Origin: Candidatus Gastranaerophilales bacterium
GTDB lineage: Bacteria > Cyanobacteriota > Vampirovibrionia > Gastranaerophilales > Gastranaerophilaceae
NCBI GenBank assembly: GCA_944323285.1
Contig: CALURV010000024.1
Location: 215,483 to 279,482 of the forward strand
DNA length: 64,000 nt
Direction: 5' to 3'
Positions 36,617-45,015 of the stretch are shown one piece after another. Position 1 is the stretch's first letter. Every line of letters starts with the position of its first letter. The notes below the pieces were generated by a model. The model saw only the letters and a list, made by a program, of their open reading frames with translations. It did no database searches and was not told the DNA's origin. The position numbers and the translations under genes are program-made.

Positions 36617-38446
36617 ATGGATAAACATAATAAAAAATTACTGTTAATTTTTCCACCACAGTGGACCCCTATAAGTCCACATTTTGCAATTCCACAGTTA
36701 GTAGGCCAACTTAAAGCAAAAGGGTTTAATGCAAGCGCTTTAGATTTAAATATAGATTTTTTTAACGAAATTTTAACCACCGACAGTCTTAAATATTCAA
36801 TACAATTGGCGCAAAATGAATTAGAAATATTAAAAAAGAATCTAATGACGGTTTTTTCTATAGAAAAAAAATCATCCGACTATACTTTTGAAGAACAAAT
36901 ATTTCTATACAGATACAATCAAATAAATAAGTTTTTACAAACAAACAATGATTTTCTATCAATTATACCTTCCATAATTGAAAATGCAAAAACTACAGTT
37001 AAAAATAATGATTTTTATTCACCAGCAAAATTAATAGAATCTGTTAACATTATAGATAGAGCTTTGGAAGTCATTTCTATTCCATATTCACCTTTGAAAA
37101 TTGAATTTGAAGGGATAACAAATCCTTTTTTTAAATTTAATTATAAAAATATAAAATATTTTGTTGAAGATAAAAAAACAAATATTTTTAGAAAATATTA
37201 TGAGAACAAAATTGATGAAATTATAAATAAAAAAGCTGATTTTATAGCAATATCACTTAATTCTTCAAGCCAAATTATCCCCGGATTAACTCTGACATAT
37301 ATGTTAAAGAAGAAAACAAAAGCTCATATTAATATAGGCGGAAACTTTTTTGGAAGGATTACTGATGAATTAAGTAAACATAAAGAATTTTTCAAAATAT
37401 TTGCAGATTCTGTATCTATTGAAGAAGGAGAAGGACCAATTATAGAGGTAGCCAAATATATTAATGGAATAATTTCTATAAAAGAAGTACCTAATCTTTT
37501 GTATTATGAAAATGGCTGTGTTCATCAAAATGAGAAAATGAAACCTATAAAACTTGATGATATGGCAAATATGGATTTATCAGATTATGACTTTAAAAAA
37601 TATTTTGCACCAGAAATAGTTATACCATACCAATCTTCAAGGGGCTGTTATTGGGGCAAATGCAGTTTTTGCGACCAAGATTTCGGACAAAATTTTAATA
37701 TAAAAAAAATAGATAAAGTAATTTCAGAGTTTAAAGAATTTAAAGAAAAATATAATATCAACAGTTTTGAATTTATTGATGAATCAGTATCTCCTTCATA
37801 TTTAAAGGATTTATCTTATAAACTAAAAGAAAATAATATAAACATTAATTTTTTTATAGATGCAAGATTAGAAACTGATTTTACAAAAGAAACGTTGGAA
37901 TTAGCACATAAAAGTGGGCTTCAGATGATATTATGGGGTTTAGAATCAGGCTCAGACGATGTTTTAAAACTAATAAATAAAGGTATAGATTTAAATAAAA
38001 GATTTGATATTTTAAGAGACTCAAAAAATGCCGGTATTTGGAATTTTGCATTTATATTTTTTGGATTCCCAACTGAAACAAAAAAAGATGCTTTACAAAC
38101 AATAGATATGCTCATAAAAAACAATGATATTATTCATTCATACGGAAGAAGTGTTTTTACAATGGGAAGACACGCAAAACTTTCTAGAGAACCTGAAAAA
38201 TATGGAATTACAAAAATTTATCCGGCAGAAGATGAATTTTCTCCAAATATTAAATTTGAAGCAAGAGGAATGAATAAAAATGAGCTTAAAGAAATTTTAG
38301 ACCATTGTATAAAAGAATGTGCAAAAGCATATAATAATCCTCTATGGATGTATCTTAGATACAGAGAATGGCTTTTCTTGTACATAAAAAAATATGGAAG
38401 CGATTGGGTAAAGAACTGTACTATACTATCAAACAGGGAGTCTTAA
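36617..38446 (+). CDS. B12-binding-type radical SAM protein
   Basis: A 609-residue protein. The N-terminus (LLLIFPPQWTPISPHFAIPQLVGQLKAKGF) and the HINIGGNFF / IEEGEGPIIEV region match the cobalamin-binding domain of class B radical SAM enzymes. The radical SAM motif is RGCYWGKCSFC with Cys344, Cys349 and Cys352, so the spacing is C-x4-C-x2-C rather than the usual C-x3-C-x2-C. Downstream are IDESVSP and WGLESGSDDVLKLINKG, normal for the family. A TATAAT box at 36595-36600 gives a short leader; the RBS is weak. Substrate unknown: methylation or ring rearrangement of lipids, tRNA or natural products are all possible. Confidence 0.82.
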   Translation: MDKHNKKLLLIFPPQWTPISPHFAIPQLVGQLKAKGFNASALDLNIDFFNEILTTDSLKYSIQLAQNELEILKKNLMTVFSIEKKSSDYTFEEQIFLYRYNQINKFLQTNNDFLSIIPSIIENAKTTVKNNDFYSPAKLIESVNIIDRALEVISIPYSPLKIEFEGITNPFFKFNYKNIKYFVEDKKTNIFRKYYENKIDEIINKKADFIAISLNSSSQIIPGLTLTYMLKKKTKAHINIGGNFFGRITDELSKHKEFFKIFADSVSIEEGEGPIIEVAKYINGIISIKEVPNLLYYENGCVHQNEKMKPIKLDDMANMDLSDYDFKKYFAPEIVIPYQSSRGCYWGKCSFCDQDFGQNFNIKKIDKVISEFKEFKEKYNINSFEFIDESVSPSYLKDLSYKLKENNININFFIDARLETDFTKETLELAHKSGLQMILWGLESGSDDVLKLINKGIDLNKRFDILRDSKNAGIWNFAFIFFGFPTETKKDALQTIDMLIKNNDIIHSYGRSVFTMGRHAKLSREPEKYGITKIYPAEDEFSPNIKFEARGMNKNELKEILDHCIKECAKAYNNPLWMYLRYREWLFLYIKKYGSDWVKNCTILSNRES

Positions 38447-38450
38447 TTAT

Positions 38451-38792
38451 ATGAAATTTATAAAAAAAATAGGAAAGAAATTAGGCATCATTCCTGATAA
38501 CAAAACAGACGAAATTATGGATGAGCGCTCTAAAATAAAGATGAACATGACAAAAAGTCTAAACAGTATAGGCTTTTCTGAAGATGAAATTCAAGAAGTA
38601 CTTTCTATATTAACAAAATGCGAACAAGACGTTCAAAAAATTAAAGATGAAATGATAGGCACTAACATAAATAATGATTTTGCAGTAGAGATAACACAGC
38701 AAAAATTAAATGAAATAAGAAAACTTGAGTTAGAAACTGCTAATAATATAAAAAACAAAATTTCCGAGATAAAACAAAGAAAGAGCTTATAA
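38451..38792 (+). CDS. Small charged helical protein
   Basis: A 113-residue Lys/Glu-rich protein (MKFIKKIGKKLGII start), predicted mostly helical with coiled-coil character after residue 60. It has no signal peptide, cysteine or known domain. It begins 4 nt after the B12-type radical SAM gene with a GGGAG site, so the two are very likely co-expressed. Function unknown; a partner of that enzyme is inferred only from position. A dispersed repeat starts 4 nt after its stop. Confidence 0.6.
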   Translation: MKFIKKIGKKLGIIPDNKTDEIMDERSKIKMNMTKSLNSIGFSEDEIQEVLSILTKCEQDVQKIKDEMIGTNINNDFAVEITQQKLNEIRKLELETANNIKNKISEIKQRKSL

Positions 38793-38796
38793 ATAT

Positions 38797-38915
38797 TTAA
38801 TCTAGTATAGCAATTTGTTACGAGTCATCCTCGCTAACAAAGTACTCACCTTTTAAAAACGCCACTCGAAAAAATTCACGATAAGCTGAAAGTGTGAGTG
38901 AATTTTTTCTCAGAC
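38797..38915 (-). repeat. Dispersed hairpin repeat, short subtype, copy B
   Basis: About 119 bp, nearly identical to copy C (49672-49793) in reverse orientation. On the minus strand it runs GTCTGAG, a hairpin with AAAAAATTCAC and GTGAATTTTTT arms, CGAGTGGCGTTTTTAAAAGG, then TACTTTGTTAGCGAGGATGA with its returning arm, then CTAGATTAAA. It lacks the middle block of the long subtype, and its hairpin core is inverted relative to copies A and D. It lies between the small helical protein gene and the leader of the uptake operon. Confidence 0.85.
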
Positions 38916-38958
38916 AATATTGTAATATTAATATTAAAATGATATATTGATGAAGTAA

Positions 38959-39030
38959 ATTAAGGAAAAGGATTAAAAATAATTATATATCCTGCTGATC
39001 CACAGCCGTTTAGCCGGAATACTTAATTTA
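38959..39030 (+). promoter_or_regulatory. Possible cobalamin-riboswitch-like leader of the uptake operon
   Basis: The leader of the TonB receptor operon contains AGGAT and ATCCT arms (38968-38992), then GCTGATCCACAGCCGT (38994-39009) and AGCCGGAATACTT (39012-39024). These resemble two conserved parts of cobalamin riboswitches, the GCUG(x)CCCGCAACCGU segment and the 3' AGCCAGGAxAC segment. The canonical GCCACTG box between them is missing, so this is either a degenerate or compact version or chance. The downstream genes fit corrinoid uptake. Confidence 0.3.
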
Positions 39031-39058
39031 TATGTTATACCTAGGGAAGGGTGAAGTT

Positions 39059-41191
39059 ATGAAAAAGAGATATATTTCGGCGGTTTTGTTTCTGCTTTTT
39101 GTATCAAATTGTGCTTACGCTATTGATGATGAAGAATATTTTATAGTTCCTGAAAACGGTAATTATAAAATTTTTGGACAGGCAAAAAAACACACCATAA
39201 ACACTTTGGATAATTATATTGAATCCTTAGAAAACAGCAGTATAAGTATAGATAAATTTACAAGAGAAGACATAGAAAGACAAAATAATCCGTCATTAAA
39301 AGATATAATTCAACAATCAACAGGAGTAATAGTAAATACGAACAATGGTTCTGACGGAAATATAAGCAATATTCGAATACGTGGAACAGATAGAGTTCGT
39401 ATGACAATAGACGGAATTAGAGCAGACAGAACAACAGGCATAGGATATAGTGCAGAAACACAATTTATAAATACAGATGATTTAGAAACAATAGAAGTTA
39501 TAAAAGGAGCTCAAGGTAATGTTCTGGGAACAAATGCGCTCGGTGGTGCTATAAACATGCAAACCCGAAGAGGAAGAGGTCCTTTTAAGTTTGAACTTGG
39601 TTCAGATATGGGTCAGTTTGGTTTATTCAAAGAACGTGCTGCTATTATGGGTGAGTATAAAAATTTAGATTACTATTTATCAACAACATATTATAAAACA
39701 TCCGGCGGTATGAGAACCTCTGATTTAGGAAGGCTTTATAATGACGGCTATAGAAATTTCCACTTGGTATCGAACTTAGGATATAAAGTTCTTGATGGGA
39801 AAGCTGAGTTTAGAAATATATTTAGATTTTCTAATGCGAAAAAAGGATTGGGCTATGGCTATGGAGATTCTTGGAGAGGTATAGCACCATATAATGATCC
39901 TAATAATTATGTAAGAAATCTCGATATTATGGAAAATATCTCTTTTAAACATAGCGTAAATGATTTTTATGACTACAATGTGCGTTTTGGAATATACCAG
40001 AATAGTAATTACAACTATGATTTAGTACCAGATAGTTTCGACCCAGTTGCTTGGGACTACGCAAAATACAGAGGCAACAGAATTAACTTTATGACGCAAC
40101 ATAATTTTAATCTTGCAGACTGGAATAAGTTATCCGTGGGCTATAACTTAGAACGTGAATATGCTCACTTTTTATCCTCGGGTGATATGGGCTATGGTTC
40201 TGTTACATCATACAATTTAAAAGATTCTACACTTCAAAATGATGTTTATATTAATGATGCAATAAATATAAAAGATAAGTTGTTTTTAAGAGGTGGGGTA
40301 AGATATATTCATAATAATCAATATGGTGATTATGTAACACCAAATGGGTCAGCGGCTTTAGTTTTACCTACATTTAAAATATCAGGTGCAAAAACAAAGT
40401 TGCGTTCATCTTGGGGACAAAGTGTAAATAACCCTTCACCTTTTCAAAGATTTGTTAATATCCCAGCTTGGGGATATATACCCAATCCTTCATTAGATGC
40501 TGAACAATTGACAGGCTGGGACGTTGGTATAGAACAAAGTTTCTTTGAGGAAAAAGTAAAATTTGAATTCGGTTATTTTAATAGTAATTATAAAGATTTT
40601 ATAGCTATTTCTGCTGTTGATGGCACTTGGAATTATCAATATCAAAATATTGATAGAGCTAAAATATATGGATATGAAGGTAAATTTACATTTGAACCAA
40701 ACGAAATTATCAAATTTGTATTAAACTATACTTATACAGATACTGAAGATAAATCGACGGGACTAGATTTACCTCAAGCTCCTAATAATGCATATAGCGC
40801 AATGATATATTATACCCCTTTTAAAGAAAGATGGGATTTATATGCAGGATTAACTGCAACTTCTTCAAGAAGAGCATCGGGAGGTGCAGACGCTAATAAT
40901 AGAGTTGGAGGAGTTCTTGATGCAAAAATCGGAACAAAAGTTAGATTATTTTCTGCAAAAGGTATTCATGTATACCTAAAAGCTGATATACTAAATTTAT
41001 TCAATCAGGATAATTGTGTATATAGGCAAGGTAATGTTTTTTACTACAGTCCTAAAATACATTCTAGAATAGGTATTTTCATTGAATATGATAAAGAAAA
41101 ACAGAAAAAACTTGATGAACAAAAACTTGTAAGAGCTCAAATAAAAAGAGAAAAAGAACTAAAAAAATTGCAACAAATAGAAAGTTTATAA
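39059..41191 (+). CDS. btuB: TonB-dependent outer-membrane receptor, probably for a corrinoid
   Basis: About 710 residues from the ATG at 39059, which starts a signal peptide (MKKRYISAVLFLLFVSNCAYA); an upstream ATG at 39032 lies in the leader. The plug domain (about 60-170) shows NPSLKDIIQQSTGVIV, NIRIRGTDRVRMTIDGIRAD and GAQGNVLGTNALGGAINMQT. The rest is beta-barrel. The strand RIGIFIEYD appears to be the last one, yet about 35 charged, Lys/Glu-rich residues follow, which is unusual for a barrel C-terminus. With a FecCD-type permease, ATPase and BtuF-like protein next to it, cobalamin or corrinoid is the likeliest cargo; iron chelates remain possible. TonB-ExbBD is not in the window. Confidence 0.85.
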   Translation: MKKRYISAVLFLLFVSNCAYAIDDEEYFIVPENGNYKIFGQAKKHTINTLDNYIESLENSSISIDKFTREDIERQNNPSLKDIIQQSTGVIVNTNNGSDGNISNIRIRGTDRVRMTIDGIRADRTTGIGYSAETQFINTDDLETIEVIKGAQGNVLGTNALGGAINMQTRRGRGPFKFELGSDMGQFGLFKERAAIMGEYKNLDYYLSTTYYKTSGGMRTSDLGRLYNDGYRNFHLVSNLGYKVLDGKAEFRNIFRFSNAKKGLGYGYGDSWRGIAPYNDPNNYVRNLDIMENISFKHSVNDFYDYNVRFGIYQNSNYNYDLVPDSFDPVAWDYAKYRGNRINFMTQHNFNLADWNKLSVGYNLEREYAHFLSSGDMGYGSVTSYNLKDSTLQNDVYINDAINIKDKLFLRGGVRYIHNNQYGDYVTPNGSAALVLPTFKISGAKTKLRSSWGQSVNNPSPFQRFVNIPAWGYIPNPSLDAEQLTGWDVGIEQSFFEEKVKFEFGYFNSNYKDFIAISAVDGTWNYQYQNIDRAKIYGYEGKFTFEPNEIIKFVLNYTYTDTEDKSTGLDLPQAPNNAYSAMIYYTPFKERWDLYAGLTATSSRRASGGADANNRVGGVLDAKIGTKVRLFSAKGIHVYLKADILNLFNQDNCVYRQGNVFYYSPKIHSRIGIFIEYDKEKQKKLDEQKLVRAQIKREKELKKLQQIESL

Positions 41192-41194
41192 AAA

Positions 41195-42130
41195 ATGGCT
41201 AAAAAACAAATATTATCATTAATAATTTTAGTATTTTTGTTCTTTATTTGTCTTTTATTATGTCTTTTTTATAAACTCGATATACATAATAAAGAGTTAA
41301 TTCTATCGTATATAAGAATACCTTCTATTATAAAAGCAATAATATCAGGTTCTTGTCTCGCTATAGCCGGCATGTTTTTGCAAACAATCTCTAAAAATCC
41401 ACTAGCTGATCCTTATTTAACAGGATTATCTGCAGGTGCCGGATTTGGTATAGTAATATCCATTTTACTTTTTAACAGCATTAATTATTCTTTATTTGGA
41501 TTTTTAGGAGCAATAATAACGGCTTTTCTTGTCATACTATTAAGCGGTTTTTCTAAATTTTCAATTACAAAATTAATTTTAATTGGACTATCACTTAATC
41601 TTTTTACTGGTGCTATTATTTCATTTTTAATTTTGAAAAACCCTGATAAATCTTATGAAATGACTCTTATTCTAACAGGCGGGTTTTCAAGCAGTGAAAT
41701 TTTTGATAATTTTTTAATTGCATTATTTATCTTATCAATAATTATTTGTTCAATTTTTATTCCAAAACTAAATGCTTTAAGACTAGATAATAAACTAATA
41801 TTCAAAAACCAGTCAACAGCAAACAAATACAACATAATATTTGTAATTTTAGCAGCTTTCTTAACATCAATAAGCGTATATAGTGCAGGAATTTTAGGGT
41901 TTGTCGGAATTATATGCCCACTGCTTTCCAAATTGATTTTTGGAAATGATATAAGATTATTATTTTTTACAAATATATTACTTGGCTCATATCTTTTATT
42001 ATTTTCAAATTTCATTTCAACAAATATAATTTATCCCCTTCAGATACCATTAGGAATCGTAATTTCAATTGTTGGAGTTCCATTTTTCATATTTTTCCTT
42101 TTAAAGAAGGGAGGGATTTTAAATAATTAA
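41195..42130 (+). CDS. btuC: ABC transporter permease, BtuC/FecCD family
   Basis: A 311-residue inner-membrane permease with about nine or ten helices. Family landmarks: IRIPSIIKAIISGSCLAIAGMFLQTISKNPLADPYLTGLSAGAGFG region near residues 32-75 and the cytoplasmic coupling segment GILGFVGIICPLLSK. FecCD proteins import siderophores, haem or vitamin B12. It starts 3 nt after the receptor gene and overlaps the ATPase gene. The BtuF-type binding protein in this operon favours B12. Confidence 0.88.
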   Translation: MAKKQILSLIILVFLFFICLLLCLFYKLDIHNKELILSYIRIPSIIKAIISGSCLAIAGMFLQTISKNPLADPYLTGLSAGAGFGIVISILLFNSINYSLFGFLGAIITAFLVILLSGFSKFSITKLILIGLSLNLFTGAIISFLILKNPDKSYEMTLILTGGFSSSEIFDNFLIALFILSIIICSIFIPKLNALRLDNKLIFKNQSTANKYNIIFVILAAFLTSISVYSAGILGFVGIICPLLSKLIFGNDIRLLFFTNILLGSYLLLFSNFISTNIIYPLQIPLGIVISIVGVPFFIFFLLKKGGILNN

Positions 42131-42842
42131 AATTGATAATTTAAGCTTTAGCTTTGATGAAAAAACAATATTTGATAATACTTCTGTTTATATTGAAGAG
42201 AATAAAGTTAATGTAATTTTGGGTTCTAACGGAACAGGAAAATCCACTCTTTTAAAAATAATTACAGGCAACATAAAAACTGATATACAAATAGAAAATT
42301 CATTTAAGAATATATTTTATTTACCGCAAAACCCATATTATCCGTCTTCAATAACTACTTTTGATTATTTATCATCAATATTTTTCAAAAATAATTGGAA
42401 ATGGTTTATTTCTAATGAAGAAAAAGAAAAAATAAATAATATATTAATGAAGATAGGATTATATGACAAAAAAAATATATCAATAGAAAATCTTTCAGGT
42501 GGAGAAATACAAAAAATAAATATAGCACTTGGGCTAATTTCAGATGCTGATATTCTATTACTTGATGAACCTGCTTCTAATATGGATTTAAATAATCAGG
42601 TTAATATTTTGAAATTACTTAAAAATCTTACATATAATAACATTACAAGTGTAATAATAATGCACGATTTATCTTTAGCTCTTAAATACGGAGATAATTT
42701 TATAGGTATTACAAAAGAAAACAAAATAATACAAAAAGATTCACAAGAATTCTTCAGCATGGAAAATCTTAAAAAAATATTTAATATGGATTTTGAAATA
42801 ATAAAAGGACAGAATAATACTTATGTACAAATTATTGATTAG
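42123..42842 (+). CDS. btuD: ABC transporter ATP-binding protein, BtuD/FecE type, with a probable AUA start codon
   Basis: About 239 residues. Walker A is GSNGTGKST, the signature is LSGGEIQKINIALGL, Walker B is ILLLDEPASNMD, and the switch histidine is in IIMHDLS. The frame is open from 42123 to 42842 and its first codons read ATA ATT AAA ATT GAT AAT, giving MIKIDNLSFSF, the normal N-terminus of this family. A GGGAGGG site lies 7 nt before that ATA. The only later starts (for example the TTG at 42219) would delete the beta strands before Walker A. So ATA (or ATT) is the likely start. It overlaps btuC by 8 nt and the binding-protein gene by 20 nt. Confidence 0.82.
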   Translation: MIKIDNLSFSFDEKTIFDNTSVYIEENKVNVILGSNGTGKSTLLKIITGNIKTDIQIENSFKNIFYLPQNPYYPSSITTFDYLSSIFFKNNWKWFISNEEKEKINNILMKIGLYDKKNISIENLSGGEIQKINIALGLISDADILLLDEPASNMDLNNQVNILKLLKNLTYNNITSVIIMHDLSLALKYGDNFIGITKENKIIQKDSQEFFSMENLKKIFNMDFEIIKGQNNTYVQIID

Positions 42843-43614
42843 TATACTTTTTATTTTTTTTATTATTTCAATACCTTCCTATGCTAATAATAATTCATTT
42901 ATAAGCATATCTCCAACCATAACAGAAATTATATATTCACTTAATGCACAAGAGCAGCTTAAAGGTGTAACAACTCAATGTAATTTTCCACCAGAGACAA
43001 AACAAAAACCAATTATAGGCGACTACTATTATATAAATGAACAAATGCTTCTTGATATTCGACCAAAATACATACTTGCAGACGATTTATCCGCATTTAT
43101 TGGAAAAAAATATAAAAAATACAATATAGAACCTATATGTTTAAATTTTACAGATATAACCTCAATTTATGATAATATATTATTTCTTGGTAAATTAACA
43201 AATAAAGAAGAAAATTCAATAAATATAGTTACTCTCTTAAAAAATAAAGTTAAAGAAGCAAAAAATATAAATAAGCATCCTAATAAAAAAATATTATATA
43301 TAATTTCAACAAAACCATTTAGAACAATAGGTAAGAATAGTTTTATTACAAACCTTATTAATGAATCTGGAAATATAAGTATAACTTCAGAATTAAATAC
43401 ATCTTATCCTATAATTTCTATGGAATACGCTATTAATAAAGCTCCTGATATAATTGTTATAGATTATCACTGCAATAGAGATGAAAATATTTCTAAACTA
43501 TTTCCTAACATAAAAATTATAAAAATGACAAAACAACAAAGTGATATAATAGATAGACCTTCACCAAGGTTTTACAAAAGTATAGAATTTTTTGCGCAGC
43601 TTGGAGAAAGTTAA
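42823..43614 (+). CDS. btuF: Periplasmic cobalamin-binding protein, BtuF-like
   Basis: A 263-residue exported binding protein of the helical-backbone (class III) fold. Signal peptide MYKLLISILFIFFIISIPSYA without a lipobox. The mature part begins ISISPTITEIIYSL and has GVTTQCNFPPETKQKPIIGDY, the pattern typical of BtuF and related B12-binding proteins. The second lobe includes DIIVIDYHC. It hands its ligand to the BtuCD-type transporter. Overlap with the ATPase gene indicates coupled expression. Confidence 0.85.
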   Translation: MYKLLISILFIFFIISIPSYANNNSFISISPTITEIIYSLNAQEQLKGVTTQCNFPPETKQKPIIGDYYYINEQMLLDIRPKYILADDLSAFIGKKYKKYNIEPICLNFTDITSIYDNILFLGKLTNKEENSINIVTLLKNKVKEAKNINKHPNKKILYIISTKPFRTIGKNSFITNLINESGNISITSELNTSYPIISMEYAINKAPDIIVIDYHCNRDENISKLFPNIKIIKMTKQQSDIIDRPSPRFYKSIEFFAQLGES

Positions 43615-43626
43615 GAGAAATAAAAT

Positions 43627-44982
43627 ATGAAAAATTTAAAATGCTTACTTATTCATACTCCCAAATTACATAATGAGAATGGAATTATAACATCTGAAAT
43701 AAATTATTGCGCAATGGGTTTATTTTCACTTGCAGGAGAATTAATAAAAAATAATTTTGATGCAAAAATTATAAACTTAGGAATTGAAAAATATTTAAGT
43801 AAAGAATTTTTACTAAGTAAATATATTAAAGAAAATAATATAGAACTTATAGCTTTTTCTCTCCACTGGAACCAAACCAGTTACGATGTAATAGAAACTG
43901 CAAGAATAATTAAAGAAAAATGTCCTAATGTATTTATTACACTTGGAGGTTATAGTGCATCTTTTTTTGCAAAAGAAATCCTTGAAAACTTTTCTTTCAT
44001 AGATTCAGTAATGAAAGGCGAAGGTGAATTATCTATTGTAAAACTTGCTGATGCTTTATATAAAAATAAATCACTTGAAGATATCCCCAATCTATATTGG
44101 AGAAAAAATTCAAAAATAATTTTAAATAAAAACATTTATGTTGCTACATCAGAAGATTTAAGCAAATTTGAATTTTTTAACCCTAATAATATGCTCCATT
44201 ATAAAGAATATTCAAAAATTCCATATATCCTTAATTATTCTGAAAATAATCAATTAACAACAATATCAACAACTCAAGGAATATGTTTGGGACGAGGCTG
44301 CCTTGGAAACTGCATTTGGTGCGGAGGCGGTTATAATGCAGAAAAAGAAGTTACAGGCAGAACATCTCTATCTTATAGAAGTTCTAAGAGTGTTATTTCT
44401 GAAATAAAAAACATGAAAGAAAAATATAATATAAATTTATTTAGATTCAGTTTTGACCCAAATCCAAAAGACAGAAGCTATTTAATAAATCTTTTCAATG
44501 AACTTGCAAATGAATTTAAAGGAAATATTAATATTATATATAATATGGATGGACTTCCTTGCAAAAATTTCTTAGATACTTTTAAAAAAGCCTGCTCAAA
44601 AGATTCAATACTTGTTATAAGTCCTGTTTGTTATAGTGAAAAATTGAGAAAGAAATATAAATCATTTTATTATACTAACTCACAGCTTGAACAAATTCTT
44701 AAATATATGGAAACGCAAGAAATTAAAGCTGAAATATATTTTTCTATCATTCCCGAAATTAATAAAGAAGAAAATGAGAAATCTAAAAAGTATGGAGAAT
44801 ACCTGAAAAATAAATACAAATGCATCTCAGAAGTAAACAACTACGAAATGATAATAGTACCAGCCTCTCCTTGGACGAAAAACCCGCAAAAGTACAATCT
44901 TGGAAATATTCCTAGAACATTTTTAGACTACTACAACATAAATAAAAGTTTTGATGAAAGTTTTGAAAAATTATTTAATTAA
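43627..44982 (+). CDS. B12-binding-type radical SAM protein in the corrinoid uptake operon
   Basis: A 451-residue class B radical SAM enzyme. An N-terminal cobalamin-binding-like domain (LLIHTPKLH start, IELIAFSLHWNQTSYDVIE, FITLGGYSASFFAKEIL, VMKGEGELSIVKL) precedes the radical SAM motif RGCLGNCIWCGGG with Cys225, Cys229 and Cys232. The C-terminal part is short compared with the enzyme at 36617. It follows btuF by 12 nt and ends in a terminator, so it is the last gene of the uptake operon. A user of imported corrinoid is the natural inference; substrate unknown. Confidence 0.82.
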   Translation: MKNLKCLLIHTPKLHNENGIITSEINYCAMGLFSLAGELIKNNFDAKIINLGIEKYLSKEFLLSKYIKENNIELIAFSLHWNQTSYDVIETARIIKEKCPNVFITLGGYSASFFAKEILENFSFIDSVMKGEGELSIVKLADALYKNKSLEDIPNLYWRKNSKIILNKNIYVATSEDLSKFEFFNPNNMLHYKEYSKIPYILNYSENNQLTTISTTQGICLGRGCLGNCIWCGGGYNAEKEVTGRTSLSYRSSKSVISEIKNMKEKYNINLFRFSFDPNPKDRSYLINLFNELANEFKGNINIIYNMDGLPCKNFLDTFKKACSKDSILVISPVCYSEKLRKKYKSFYYTNSQLEQILKYMETQEIKAEIYFSIIPEINKEENEKSKKYGEYLKNKYKCISEVNNYEMIIVPASPWTKNPQKYNLGNIPRTFLDYYNINKSFDESFEKLFN

Positions 44983-44988
44983 AAAGTC

Positions 44989-45009
44989 GGGGTGATATTT
45001 AACCACCCC
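44989..45009. terminator. Bidirectional intrinsic terminator
   Basis: The stem GGGGTG (44989-44994) with CACCCC (45004-45009) closes a 9-nt loop, with a T-run downstream on the plus strand and an A-run (T-run on minus) on the other side. It lies between the convergent radical SAM gene and leuS. Confidence 0.8.
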
Positions 45010-45015
45010 TTTTAA

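Noticed and set aside
36472..36780. Upstream extension of the EF-hand-loop protein
   Set aside because: The frame is open, but the ATG at 36471 has a strong AGGAG site, and the extension covers the divergent promoter and the first 160 nt of the B12-type radical SAM gene.
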